A stretch of 64,000 nucleotides of DNA. Origin: Christiangramia fulva (GTDB taxonomy: Bacteria > Bacteroidota > Bacteroidia > Flavobacteriales > Flavobacteriaceae). The notes beneath the pieces are model-generated. The model saw nothing but the letters and a program-made list of their open reading frames with translations. It did not search any database and was not told where the DNA came from. Shown here piece after piece: positions 7,201 to 16,784 of this stretch. The translations under genes were made by a program, and so were the position numbers. The DNA lies in the NCBI RefSeq assembly GCF_003024155.1, contig NZ_CP028136.1:3720001-3784000 (forward strand). The letters are read 5' to 3'. Positions within the stretch are counted from its first letter, which is position 1. Each line of letters opens with the position of its first letter.

Positions 7201-9724
7201 TTTCTGTTGATTCACTGTGAACGTTAACCTTGATCTTGTTTTGAGCAGATTTTATTTTGAAAATATCGCTCAGGGTTCTCTCTACTTGGGAAGAAGTAAG
7301 TCCGCCTACCAATCCTTGAACTTCAGCCCCTAACTCATCATTAAATATACCTGCTAATTTTGACGATTGTAAATCTTTTAGAAGGCTTCCTCTCCATAGA
7401 ATATTCCAGTAATCACTATCATTATCAACTGATAAAAAGACATCCTGTTGACTTTGTCCATGAGGACGAAAAACGGATAATACGTAACAATCGGGGAATT
7501 TTGGTGATTCTAATATTCCTGCGGCAGGACATGGAATTTTCTTTTTAAGACTTTCGTACATATAGTTTTGACTTTGGAAAAGCCAAGCAATGCGAACCGG
7601 GTGAAAAGGTGTCAACATTATTGCATAAGGTTCACTATCAATTACACCATCAGAAACATCACATATTGCTACAACCTCGAACCAGGAAGCAAGCTTAGGG
7701 AATTCATTATGCCATTTTTCATATTCATCTAAATATTTTTCAATAAGTTTTTCTAACTTCCCTTTAATATTATTCTGGAATAATTCGCATTGTTCAATTA
7801 GGCTATTAAATTCATGATCGTCCTCGCCATGCCGTTTTACAGTGATAGCTATGATCTCTTCCCTAATTTTTAATAATTCCTCGGGAGGATTAAATTCTTT
7901 CTTAGGAGGTCTGCAGTCATTAATTAACTGGCCATTCGTGATTAAATTATTTGATGATAATTTTTTTACAGAAACCTTGTTAAGATCTGAACCGAGAATA
8001 ACTGGGTAAAATTTATTATCCCTTTTTGATAGGGAATTCTGGATTTTATCCAGAATATTCCATTTCGGCGGGTTTACAAACAAATTGGTCAAAATGCCTT
8101 TAGAAGACCTGTTTTGATATAACAATTTTTGAAAAACGTTATCCACACCTCTCGGATCAGATTCCTTTACATTTACCAGCAATTCTATTAAGTGTTCCTT
8201 TGAATCTTCAATATTTACAAAGTAGAATTTTAGTTTGCTTTCAGTACTTAATAATTCGAAATTCAATACTCCTTTTCCTTCCTCAATATTGACTGGTAAT
8301 GAAGTTTCTGAGGCATCGTCTTCTAAATCACTAATTGTAATTTTCTCAAATTCTAATTTAGAATTTGAAAAATAAAATTCAATTTCTTGGTTTCCAGAAT
8401 TACTTACCGTAACATTTGTTCTCCACCCTCCATTTTTCCTCCTAGATAATTTTTTGACTTTGACTAAGTCAGGAAAATCAAATACAAATCCCGGTTCATA
8501 ATTTGATAAGGAAATTATTTTTTCGCTAATTTCACTATTTCCTGTATCAAATTTTAACCTGATCGGCGAATTGTGATCTCCCGGTTGAAGGTTGTAATTA
8601 GATCTTTTATCTCCCTTTGGAAGTTGGTGTGATCCAATTTTTTTATTTCCTTCAAATACCGATAAATTGATATCACTAGGAAACCCTTTTGTATTATAGA
8701 AAATAAACTCTGCTTCATTTAAAACAATAGGAGAAAGGTTATTTTTGCTGTTAGGATAGATTTCATTAGCGATGTTGAGATCAAAATTAGTATTATCATC
8801 TTTATTAGCACCTAGAATTTCTAACCAAGTTTTGACGTCTAGTAGGCTCCACCATTTATCACCATCACCATTGCGAGCCAATTCACTATAATAATAGTAA
8901 GGGTTTTGACTAAAATCCTGAGGTAAATCACAACTTTTAATAAAATGCGTTTGAAAATCTAGAAGGGCATCTTTTGCTTCCTGTTTAATATCTTGGTCCA
9001 TCCATTCTGATATAGAGTTTTTAATTCCATAATTTTCGAAGGAGTCTGCAATTTTTTTAAATATAAAATCACATTTATCATTTCGAAAAACTTCGGTATT
9101 TGGATCGCTAATTAAACCAAATATTGACCTTAATTTTTGCATTGTGAGATTTCCCCTAATCGAGCTAATGTACTGGATTAGTTTCCATTGATCAGAATGA
9201 TCTTCTTTAGAAAAGTTACCTGAATTAAATCGGTTAAAAATAAATGAAATGTCATTCAAACACTTTTTCATTAAGCTCCCATTCTTGATGGAACGAATTA
9301 ATAGTGACTCTACCATTGGGTGTGCGCCCCAATCTTCCTCATCAGTTTTTTCCGAAATTCCAAAAGGTTCAAAACTTGTAATATTGGATTTATCCAATGA
9401 AGATCCTTCTGATAGAATTATAATTATTTCCTGAATATGCACACTATTTCTAAAATTAAGAACATAATCTTTTCCACAAGTCCCAGCTATTTTCGTATCT
9501 CGGGGTTTTTTGCCTTCTGGAATGTGTTTATCGAATAGAAATATAGGTACAATCCTGTCGTTAACTTGCATAGGGTTGTCCTCATTAATAAAAGAAATGA
9601 AATCCTTTGCTATTGTATAAGGTAATCCTTTTAATAATAACCGGTTAGTTCCCTCAGATTTTTCTAAAAGCTTTGAAGCTTCCGATTCGATATAATTTTT
9701 TAAATTTTCATGGAAAATATTCAT
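4268..9724 (-). CDS. giant PD-(D/E)XK plus HerA/FtsK-like ATPase, DptH-like position
   Basis: This 1818-residue protein has a long N-terminal part without recognisable motifs. A PD-(D/E)XK signature follows: RPD with D1186, then PIEVKYR with E1208 and K1210. An acidic, low-complexity linker (about 1385-1425) leads to a C-terminal HerA/FtsK/TraG-type ATPase: Walker A GDLGTGKT (1461-1468), IMDTKRDYDG, and Walker B LLIDEA (D1701/E1702), followed by REFGVGVILSSQYL. It is the last gene of the operon, 10 nt after the 495-aa gene. Size, fold order and position resemble DptH of phosphorothioation-dependent restriction. I infer a DNA-translocating nuclease effector. Family membership needs a profile search. 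Confidence 0.65.
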   Translation of the reverse strand: MNIFHENLKNYIESEASKLLEKSEGTNRLLLKGLPYTIAKDFISFINEDNPMQVNDRIVPIFLFDKHIPEGKKPRDTKIAGTCGKDYVLNFRNSVHIQEIIIILSEGSSLDKSNITSFEPFGISEKTDEEDWGAHPMVESLLIRSIKNGSLMKKCLNDISFIFNRFNSGNFSKEDHSDQWKLIQYISSIRGNLTMQKLRSIFGLISDPNTEVFRNDKCDFIFKKIADSFENYGIKNSISEWMDQDIKQEAKDALLDFQTHFIKSCDLPQDFSQNPYYYYSELARNGDGDKWWSLLDVKTWLEILGANKDDNTNFDLNIANEIYPNSKNNLSPIVLNEAEFIFYNTKGFPSDINLSVFEGNKKIGSHQLPKGDKRSNYNLQPGDHNSPIRLKFDTGNSEISEKIISLSNYEPGFVFDFPDLVKVKKLSRRKNGGWRTNVTVSNSGNQEIEFYFSNSKLEFEKITISDLEDDASETSLPVNIEEGKGVLNFELLSTESKLKFYFVNIEDSKEHLIELLVNVKESDPRGVDNVFQKLLYQNRSSKGILTNLFVNPPKWNILDKIQNSLSKRDNKFYPVILGSDLNKVSVKKLSSNNLITNGQLINDCRPPKKEFNPPEELLKIREEIIAITVKRHGEDDHEFNSLIEQCELFQNNIKGKLEKLIEKYLDEYEKWHNEFPKLASWFEVVAICDVSDGVIDSEPYAIMLTPFHPVRIAWLFQSQNYMYESLKKKIPCPAAGILESPKFPDCYVLSVFRPHGQSQQDVFLSVDNDSDYWNILWRGSLLKDLQSSKLAGIFNDELGAEVQGLVGGLTSSQVERTLSDIFKIKSAQNKIKVNVHSESTETQLFNEGVENWVHQNLGNPSKLNGRNEKDIWFSSGGRELRINDTRPWNLQPSSEELLDTTIDSGYTLTWYNNKQNMERLSDISIVSHLSNLSPILLNSKPSSVIFKGGVCRQRIRHSSISSSGDLNFIESRSFIESNPINETNALSKRLINLINKIESKSSDLQGGHLSSTPKLRFIEEQLNISDYCAISSNVVDPSAFFSSHGETYIWDYDLPSYSSKHSAQNGFYLLAKNSKTVSDAVKKSLEAMPNMERISAELTSELLQEISGRGIPTLKSLASGGTSANGEIGMLVAMRLLQNLNSQEGDFEFLPFKKSDSYNILIPVDPYTSQLNTLSQRLKIDKLRPDLLSLSFQFKKGKIDCAKITPIEVKYRSQRMNQKDLKTAHFQCQNFHLFYEKLLEVSRESTLWDLTRIRLLTDMISFAFSIYSKKMENDDDKLEWAQIENSLLNSLNNPHTIKVDKQGRVIVLSNYSITKLVKVSSKTIEDTLLLSFEDAKNLLIKQNLDDFKKLSLKIKNWDLICECNAETRELITNNELKAEVAEESEELIVKDSQNENEINSNQEPLEKDLEIKNKQTEGSNGFNNVGIKFMVGRQEGVFENLDYIYYPSNTNLNQLNIGVVGDLGTGKTQLLKALIYNISRYPEKNRGKAPKFLIMDTKRDYDGSGDKKSDQNFIKNINAKVVQPVNLPINLFDIKNSQDGNPAVSKAEFFIDILKKIFGGIGGNQEHNILNAVLGAFEDRGYQAHSDNYHDFVSPTLQDILEKYEEIIGDKKDVPYAIMYKLSLNRYFEPDPGKTIDFKDFFNQSVVLSLGNLASNDKNLKMVMIIFLNMYRDYMLGVKKSKYLPKGDHQLRKIDSYLLIDEANLVMEYELPVLQDILLKGREFGVGVILSSQYLRHFRKTATNYMEPLLTWFIHKVPNITVKELEALGMNEISKSLVSEIKALQCHYCLYKSLDSKGDQINEIIKGIPYYILDDENS

Positions 9725-9734
9725 AGATAATAAT

Positions 9735-11222
9735 TTAGAATGGGTTAATAATTACCATCCCTCCTTCTGCATCTGGAGAATCTTGTACTACCTGCAAAGT
9801 TTGTAAAGTTTGCATTAAATTGCTTTGTTCTAATTCGGTTTGAGACATAGATATCCCATAATTTCCAAGGTGGTCTAATAAATCAAGAATTGTTCTGTTT
9901 TCACCGCTTTTATAACTGCAGCAATATACCATTGATAGTATAGATACAGGACCCAATTCTAAAATCCATGGGGAATTGTACCGGTTCCCCTTCCTCTGGA
10001 GCCAATAGGATTGGTCATAATTTTTCTTATGAGATTCGGCTGTCTGTTTCTGTCCTAAAGAATGACGAATAAATTCAAACAAATTTTTTGTTCTGCCATC
10101 TTTACAAGAAATAATTCTCGGATTTGCTTCATAAATGTTGTGAATCTCTAATAAGATATCATCCTTCCAATCCCCAGTGCGAATTTTTTTATTTAACTTC
10201 TCTCCTAAACGATAAAGATCTCTAATAGAACCTAATTTTACCTTTACCCCTTCATCATCAAATTTTTTTAATATATAGTTAATGCCAACTTGTGCTCTAA
10301 CATAAAACTGCATCTCTTTTTGAATTATTTCTGTTGCTTTTTCTTCGATTTTCCAGAACTTAAGAGAATCTGTTTTAAATTTATTTAGAAGCTCATTTTC
10401 GGATATTTCTTTTTGATCATTTATTTGAGCCCTTAGGTACTCCCATGCCACAGTATTTAGCCTACAAATCCAAAGAACGTGAGAAGCTCCCCCTATCCTA
10501 AGGCATGATTCTAAAATAGCTAACCATTGTCTCCTACTCAATTTTGATTTTAAATCTAAAATTTTATTTAAATCCTTAAAAAATCTAGCTGCTGGCGAAG
10601 TTTCCTTCACCTCCTCTTCTAAATGTTCTAAAGAATTCGGTAATGAAAGTTGATTTATATCCCATTCAATCTGCTCAGGTCTACGATTATAAAAATGTTT
10701 AGTAACTAACCTTGCAAATATATCTTCTTCTTCAATTTCAAAATTACTTGATAGTGCGACAAAAAGCTTCTCCCACAGTTCATCAGCATCTTTTTGAGAG
10801 CCGCTGCCTTGAATTACTAATCGTTCTAATAGGTTTCCTGGGTTCCATGGATTATTTCCTTCTCTGGCTGAATTGGAATATAAAGCACAATCCGGCACAT
10901 AGGGATATAATGTGGGATTAATTCTTTTTTGTCTAGGCATTTTAGGAGATGCAAGCGAGGATAAAATTAACTTTTTCCAATCTTGAAGATCCAGTATATC
11001 ATCTTTCTCTGGTGATTCTGAGTTCTTCTCCTTATCAAAGAATATTTCTCCATATTCATTTACTTTATCTTCTGGAAATCTTTTTTTGTTCAATTTCCAT
11101 CCTACATGGCGGTATAAAGCCGCAAGAGAAACCTCTCCATTACTGTATTCAGGACTAAAACCTAAGTTGAATATTGAATCAGAATAAATCTCTGTATCTT
11201 TAGGAATACCATTAATTTTCAT
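9735..11222 (-). CDS. hypothetical operon protein, DptG-like position
   Basis: I do not recognise this 495-residue protein. It appears soluble and mostly helical, with no P-loop and no Cys/His metal cluster. The central region (about 230-330) contains SRRQWLAILESCLRIGGASHVLWICRLN, given here only in part as a landmark (first residues SRRQWLAILE). The C-terminus (about 415-495) reads like a helical, possibly winged-helix domain (ILDLLDHLGNYGISMS). It starts with TAATG overlap with the upstream ATPase gene and is followed 10 nt later by the giant ATPase gene, so it must be made together with them. By order it sits where DptG lies between DptF and DptH. A structural subunit or adaptor role is inference. 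Confidence 0.6.
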   Translation of the reverse strand: MKINGIPKDTEIYSDSIFNLGFSPEYSNGEVSLAALYRHVGWKLNKKRFPEDKVNEYGEIFFDKEKNSESPEKDDILDLQDWKKLILSSLASPKMPRQKRINPTLYPYVPDCALYSNSAREGNNPWNPGNLLERLVIQGSGSQKDADELWEKLFVALSSNFEIEEEDIFARLVTKHFYNRRPEQIEWDINQLSLPNSLEHLEEEVKETSPAARFFKDLNKILDLKSKLSRRQWLAILESCLRIGGASHVLWICRLNTVAWEYLRAQINDQKEISENELLNKFKTDSLKFWKIEEKATEIIQKEMQFYVRAQVGINYILKKFDDEGVKVKLGSIRDLYRLGEKLNKKIRTGDWKDDILLEIHNIYEANPRIISCKDGRTKNLFEFIRHSLGQKQTAESHKKNYDQSYWLQRKGNRYNSPWILELGPVSILSMVYCCSYKSGENRTILDLLDHLGNYGISMSQTELEQSNLMQTLQTLQVVQDSPDAEGGMVIINPF

Positions 11223-13627
11223 TATTCATATGTTTGTTTTGTAATTTCAAATTCCTTCCTAGGATCATCTACCCGATAATAGAATGAAGAATCTCCTATT
11301 TGTATTTTCGCATTTCTCAAAATATTTAAACCTCCTCGAACCGTTATACCGGTAAGTCGAGATTTAATATTGTCTAACATTGCCAACACTTCGGTTGGAA
11401 GGGAGGAAGCTCTAACACCCTCCTTTAATTGCGCCAATGCCTTATATAATTGATAAGTGAGAGGAACTGGAATGTCTTTTGTAGCAAAAACTATTTTAAA
11501 TACTGCAATATTATTCCTAGGCACATCATCCACATCATTAATGACATACTCATGATCCAATGTTACCCTTCCAACTATGAGTTTAACTTGGGAATCTATG
11601 GATAATGATGGTTGCGAAATTGAAGAGTTCAACACTAAGGATAAGTCATCTTTACCTTGGATTAAGGAATCAAATAAATTTTTGGCTTCCTTTAATTGCT
11701 GCTTACTCTTATCAATTTGTGGATTCAATTGTCTATATTCTCGTAAATAAATTTCATCCTTAGACAATCCTTTGCTAGTGAAGTAAACCCTTTTGAAATA
11801 CCTTATAGCTATAATCCTAACAATTGATAAAAATCTATCTATTTGCGAATTTGAAGAGTTTATCTCCCTTACCTTTTCATCCAATTCCCTTTCTACCTCA
11901 ATCAATTGGTTGAAAAGCTCATTTTCTAGAGGATTCAAATATTCTTTTATTTGATCGTAACCTGCTCGAACAGAGTACGAAAAGTAAGATTCAATTTTTT
12001 TAACGTTCTCAAAAAGCTTATTAAAATCGTCATTAATATTACTTAACTGGCTGGGATTAATGAGCGGAAAAAAGTGGTCATCCAGAAAAGATCCTATAAC
12101 TGGTTTATTTACATTCATAGACCTGTTGTAAGAAAAATAACCTAGCAGAGCAGAAGCATATTCTGAATGATGTAAAATTTGATTTATATCTCTATTCTTT
12201 TTAGATCGCACAAATGAGTGAAAACTTGGCCATTTACTGTAAAGCTTGGCATGGTAAAGATGATCAGAAAGTTTCCATACAGTTTTAATCCTTTGATCTA
12301 CCATGGGTTTGTTAAGGACTTTTATATTTCGATCAACCCATTTACACGGGTCCTGATTGGCAAATTCTTTTCTAGACCCAACAATTAAATATGGAATCAA
12401 TGCATATAAATCCCTAAAGGTCCACCGTTTGTTAGAAATTAATTCAAAATCCCGTAAAACTCTTAAAAGACCATCAAGATTTTCGGTCTTACTTAAATTT
12501 TTTCTATTCTGGTAGAAAGGACAGTAGTCTTTATTGACAGTACAAACTTTACATTTCCATTTATCTTTATTCAATGCAGCCTGAAAAATTTTTTCAGCAG
12601 GGCTTTTAAATTTATCATTTGCTTCAACAAGACTTTCAACATCCATCGGCCAAACACCAATTTGGTCTTTCAATTTTCCTTTTATTGTTAAAGGCCATAA
12701 CGATTTTGGATCCAAATAATCAGTTAGACCAGTAATTACTGTCTTTAATATTTTGTAGATTTCAGTGTTATTCTTCTCAGCTAATCTAATGGTATCAGCT
12801 AAAATTCCTCGATTAATACATGCTATATATAGCATATTTTCATTAATCGCTTCCTCAAAATCATTAATAAGACTTTGCTCACTTGAAACATTTCCTTCAC
12901 CCGGTGTAGCATCTTGAACCACCTTTAATCTTTTGTATGGAAGATCTTTAATATTCAAATCTACAGTAATTGACCTTGGTGGGGTGATTCCTGCATCCCT
13001 ATTATTATGAGCTATTTCAATGAAATAATCTGTCTTAAACTCTTTATCAAATTCTTGAACAAGGTATTCCAAGGAATCAGTTTTTCCGTTGCCTGGTCCA
13101 CCAACCAGAAGAATAATCCGAGGAGAATGGTTAGGTATTTCCTTAATCCAATTATCAATTTTATAGGTAAGAGAAGTCTGTATATGTTCCCCAGTTGGCC
13201 TTCCGGAATTAACGTCAAAAGGTTTTTTCACACCTCCACTCCCAGAACCAGCCCAATCAAGTAAAGCTGACGGATATAACATTTGTTGATTTTTTTTAGT
13301 GTCTTTAAAATCTAAGTTCGCAGTATTAACAGTTTCCTTTAAAATGTAATCCCCTTCCTCTTCTAACCAAATCTTCCTACACAACTTATTCATATTTCCA
13401 TGTGAATATTCCCCTCCCCTGTCTAAATTCCTGTACATTAGAGTTTGGGCCTCAGTTGACCTAACGGTTCTACCTAACCTTTTAGCTATTTCTTTAATTA
13501 GAGGATTTCTTTCATGTAGCCCTTCCCCGTTTAGCTTTTTATATAGATAATAAACTTCACGTAGCTCGTCCTCACTCCATTTTTTTCCTGACTTTTTATT
13601 TTTTTCTCCACCTGGAATTCTGCTCAT
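11222..13627 (-). CDS. P-loop ATPase with restriction-type N-terminal domain, DptF-like position
   Basis: The protein has 801 residues. Residues about 15-90 match a small helical domain seen at the N-terminus of HNH/restriction proteins (WSEDELREVYYLY ... LGRTVRSTEA ... YRNLDRGGEYSHGNM). An AAA-like ATPase follows, with Walker A GGPGNGKT at 176-183 and a probable sensor segment LYIACINRG near 267. A Cys cluster C359-x2-C362-x6-C369 (CKVC...DYCPF) may bind zinc. The C-terminal half is helical (about 530-650). Stop and next start overlap by one base. Start is 11 nt after the frame-corrected end of the methylase gene. Order and ATPase type resemble DptF; I infer a regulatory or motor subunit of the restriction complex. 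Confidence 0.65.
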   Translation of the reverse strand: MSRIPGGEKNKKSGKKWSEDELREVYYLYKKLNGEGLHERNPLIKEIAKRLGRTVRSTEAQTLMYRNLDRGGEYSHGNMNKLCRKIWLEEEGDYILKETVNTANLDFKDTKKNQQMLYPSALLDWAGSGSGGVKKPFDVNSGRPTGEHIQTSLTYKIDNWIKEIPNHSPRIILLVGGPGNGKTDSLEYLVQEFDKEFKTDYFIEIAHNNRDAGITPPRSITVDLNIKDLPYKRLKVVQDATPGEGNVSSEQSLINDFEEAINENMLYIACINRGILADTIRLAEKNNTEIYKILKTVITGLTDYLDPKSLWPLTIKGKLKDQIGVWPMDVESLVEANDKFKSPAEKIFQAALNKDKWKCKVCTVNKDYCPFYQNRKNLSKTENLDGLLRVLRDFELISNKRWTFRDLYALIPYLIVGSRKEFANQDPCKWVDRNIKVLNKPMVDQRIKTVWKLSDHLYHAKLYSKWPSFHSFVRSKKNRDINQILHHSEYASALLGYFSYNRSMNVNKPVIGSFLDDHFFPLINPSQLSNINDDFNKLFENVKKIESYFSYSVRAGYDQIKEYLNPLENELFNQLIEVERELDEKVREINSSNSQIDRFLSIVRIIAIRYFKRVYFTSKGLSKDEIYLREYRQLNPQIDKSKQQLKEAKNLFDSLIQGKDDLSLVLNSSISQPSLSIDSQVKLIVGRVTLDHEYVINDVDDVPRNNIAVFKIVFATKDIPVPLTYQLYKALAQLKEGVRASSLPTEVLAMLDNIKSRLTGITVRGGLNILRNAKIQIGDSSFYYRVDDPRKEFEITKQTYE

Positions 13628-13638
13628 AAAACAATAAT

Positions 13639-15224
13639 TTAATCTAGAATTTTATTCACCCAAGTTCCAATTGTTTTACCAAGCAATGGGGGTACAGCAT
13701 TACCAACTTGCGTGTATTGAGGTACTTCTGTTTTTCTATTCCCCCCCCAGTTGTGACCTTCGCTCTAAATACAAAATCATCAGGAAAAGATTGGATTCTT
13801 GCCATTTCTCTTACTGTCAAGACCCTAGGTTGTTTATCCGAATAATGACAAATGTCATCTGGAATTGTAACTTGTGCGGGTGCAGGCTCATCCTCTTTAA
13901 TAGCTCGTTGAGAATGCTTTTTCGACCTGATCATTTCAATGGAAGATTTGAGGTTAGCAGATGAGGAGAAATCAATTACTTCTCTTAATCTTGTGCTTTT
14001 GGCAAGCTCTAACCTAGCTTTTTCGAGATCTTCCTCTGAAACTTCTTTTCCTCTCAAACAAGATTCAAATATTGTTCTACTTTTTGCATCGTTTAACTTT
14101 TTTATTTCTTGAAGAAAAGTAAAACGCTTCACAATTTTTGAAGAATGTTTCCTGAGCTCATGGTTGTACAATCCCTTTACGTGGGTTTGCGGATGTCTTA
14201 GAACTTTAGATAAGCTCCTTGAAAGAAAATTTGAGTATTCAGATCCTTCTGATGATTTAATTAATAGCTCCTTATTCTTAGTTTCTCTTATACCTGCATT
14301 ATTAGAGAGATCCTCGATTGCTGCTTTTACACTAACCTCCCTTGAGTTCATTTCAGGAAAAAGGTTATGGCTGTTAAATATTTCCTTTAATGGAAGATTC
14401 CTATTTTTCGCAAAGTCATTTTTAATTACATCTATGTGAACTGCCGGATCATGACCATTATAATTTGAAATAAACTCCCGATCCTTTTCTGCAAAAATAA
14501 AGGCATGCTCAAAAACTCTTTTTATTTCTGAATTTAAATTATCACTGAGTTTAGATAGAGTTCTTTTTTTTAATGACTTGTGGATACCCAGCATTATAAA
14601 CCTAGGCCGGTTTTGAGGTATCTTAAAGTTCCTCGCATTAATCAAAAAGCACAATGGAGCATAACCAATAGAAGCAAAAGCTTTCGCAATTTCTAACCAT
14701 GGTTCCTTAGTTCCTCCTTCACTTTTAAAAGGTCGTAAGATACCTTCCACGTTTTCTAGAATTACGGTTTTTGGTTTTATCAATTCAACAAAATCAACAA
14801 AGGCATAAGGCAAACGATTTTTTGGATCTCTTTCCGTTCTCCTTCCGGCCATACTGAAACCCTGGCAAGGCGGACCTCCGGAAACCAAATCTATATTCTT
14901 AAATCTTTTCGATAATTTAGGGTTTTGCCTAAGAGTATCAACTAAGCGAACAACATCACCAATGACTAATTTTTTACCTTTCCATTCATCGATATTGATA
15001 GAGTGAAGATCGTTAACGTTACATACTTTACTTTCAGTACCATCCTTCTTTTGAGTTATATTTTCACCTAATATATTATAGGCAAAAGTTTCTCCAGCCA
15101 TTGGACTAATCTCGTTTGCTAAATCTAATTTCCAGCCTGCTGATTCAAGGCCTAAACTTAAACCGCCACAACCAGCAAATAGTTCAATATATTTCCTATC
15201 CACTGATAAATTATTTTTTGACAT
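13639..15224 (-). CDS. cytosine-5 DNA methyltransferase, C-terminus out of frame at a G8 tract
   Basis: Motif I ELFAGCGGLSLGL (residues 14-26), motif IV GGPPCQGFS with the catalytic Cys at 120, motif VI ENVEG (157-161) and motif VIII-like RPRF identify a C5-cytosine methylase. As read, the frame ends at 13656 with an aberrant tail after FRAKVTTGGG. In another frame the expected ending is present: NRKTEVPQYTQVGNAVPPLL and on to a stop at 13639, i.e. motif X. The two frames meet at eight consecutive G (plus-strand C 13741-13748). One base gained or two lost restores about 528 residues and an 11-nt gap to the ATPase gene. Either the gene is phase-variable, the tract is a mutation, or it is a sequencing error. 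It heads the operon and would mark self DNA. Confidence 0.85.
13741..13748. repeat. C8/G8 homopolymer inside the methyltransferase gene
   Basis: Eight consecutive C on the plus strand, read as G8 in the gene, sit exactly where the frame shifts away from motif X of the methyltransferase. Six or nine G would restore the full-length protein. Such tracts slip during replication. Confidence 0.85.
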
Positions 15225-15474
15225 TGAGTTTTTGAATTTAAAGTAACTCGCCTAGCTTATAAGCGAATATCATGTAGGGTAATAAATAGACCAAATTTAT
15301 CTTACAATCCTATTATTCCAGCATAATAATTCTAGAATGAGGGCGAATTAGTATAAGTTCCAATGGCCTTGCCAGAAGTAAATATAGAAAAATCTTAGTG
15401 TAATGTTAAAGAAAAATCCCTATGAAAATATAAAGTTCCTAATTGTATGATTATCAGTATAGTTTAAAACCGTA
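15225..15474. promoter_or_regulatory. intergenic region between divergent transcripts
   Basis: About 250 bp separates the methylase operon (leftward) from the decayed plus-strand gene (rightward). It should contain the operon promoter, but I cannot point to a convincing TAnnTTTG element on either strand. No gene is seen. Confidence 0.35.
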
Positions 15475-16610
15475 ATGATGGAAAATAAAAAATCAACAGA
15501 AAACTTAACCGTGAAAGACATCTATGAATTGATATGGTCCAAACCTATTAACCAATTAATTCAGGAGTTAGGATGTTCATATAATGAATTAAAAAAGATT
15601 TGCGAAGAATACAATATACCTACTCCAAAGAATGGTCATTGGATAAAGCTTAAATTTGGGAAGTCTTCTCCCCAAATTTCATTGCCACAAGGGGATCATG
15701 AGAGAAAGGTATTTGGTGAAAATGCCTCCGCTCTTCCAAATGAAAATAGTGCCTCCTACAAGTATCATTCAATCAAGAAAGAATTATTAAAAGATAAAAA
15801 TTTATCTCTGGTTGTTCCTGACAGACTAGCGAATCCAGATCCAATAATAAAACATCAAAGAAAATTGTTACGGGTAAATTAGAACCTTTACATGAGAAAT
15901 TTAAAAAGAGTGATTCTAAAGGGATAGAGTATTTCGTACCTGAAGTTTCTAAAGAGTTACTACCTCGAGCCTTCCGTATTTTAAATACTATTTTCAAAGC
16001 TTTGAGAAAACGTGGCCATAAACTAGACTTTAAGGGTGATAAATCAGAAGTAGTGATTGATGGAATGGAACTCACCATAAGGCTTAGAGAAAAAAATAAA
16101 AGAGTTCCAGATGAAACTATTGGTCATTATACCTTTACCAAATTAGTACCAACCGGGATTTTAATTTTCCAGGTATACCGGAGTCTTCATGATAAGTCAT
16201 GGTATGGGTCTGCCACCAAACCACTTGAAGATAAAATTTTAACCATTCTTGCGGGTTTAGAACTATTCGCAAAAAATGAAAAAGAATACCAGGCCAGGCT
16301 GGAAAAAAGTTGGGCCGAACAAAGAATTAGAGAGGATAAAGAAAAAAAGATTAAAGCTAAAAGGGACGCTGAACTTAGTAAGCTAAAGAAATTAATAGAT
16401 CAATCTGAACAATGGCACCGGGTTCAATAATTTCGAGCTTATATAGATCATCTTGAAGAACTAAATTTAATTGAATATTCAGAAGAACGAGTCCAATTAA
16501 TTAGCTGGGCCCGCGAAAAAGCAGATTGGATGGATCCGTCAATTAATAGAAAAGACCAAATACTTGCAAAAATGGATCCGTTTAAGGTTTGGAAGGGTTT
16601 GGAATTATAA
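15475..16610 (+). pseudogene. decayed defence-island-type protein: frameshift plus stop
   Basis: The first 136 codons encode a domain with the pattern VKDIYELIWSKPINQLIQEL ... NGHWIKLKFG, a HTH-like start typical of a family often found in defence islands (known pattern ELYxLVWxxP...GYWAKL). Coding then continues one frame away: loss of one base in the A run at 15849-15852 joins NPDPIIK to TSKKIVTGK. The second part runs to an in-frame TAA at 16428-16430 and resumes in the same frame (FRAYIDHLEELNL) to the true stop at 16608-16610. The TAA replaces a position expected to be Gln (Q-Q-F-R). With two lesions the gene is very likely dead. Function of the intact family is unknown to me. Confidence 0.75.
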
Positions 16611-16784
16611 ACCATCACTTTTCTAAATAGATATGAATTACCTATTTTTAGGTCAAAAAATCCATTTAAATTACGTAGCTTTTATTCAAGACGGCTCAAA
16701 GTTTTGAATAACGATTAGTATTTTGTATCGCGGCTGGCTTTAGGAGACCATGCACCATATACCTTATTGTTTGCAGTATTTGTA

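Noticed and set aside
13671..13964. Plus-strand frame over the methylase 3' end
   Set aside because: It runs opposite to a clear methylase domain and has no recognisable motifs; it is a shadow of the G8-containing gene.
4268..15224. Calling the operon BREX, DISARM or Druantia
   Set aside because: No PglZ-type phosphatase, BrxL protease, DUF1998 protein or DruE-type helicase is encoded; the only shared feature is a DNA methylase beside ATPases.
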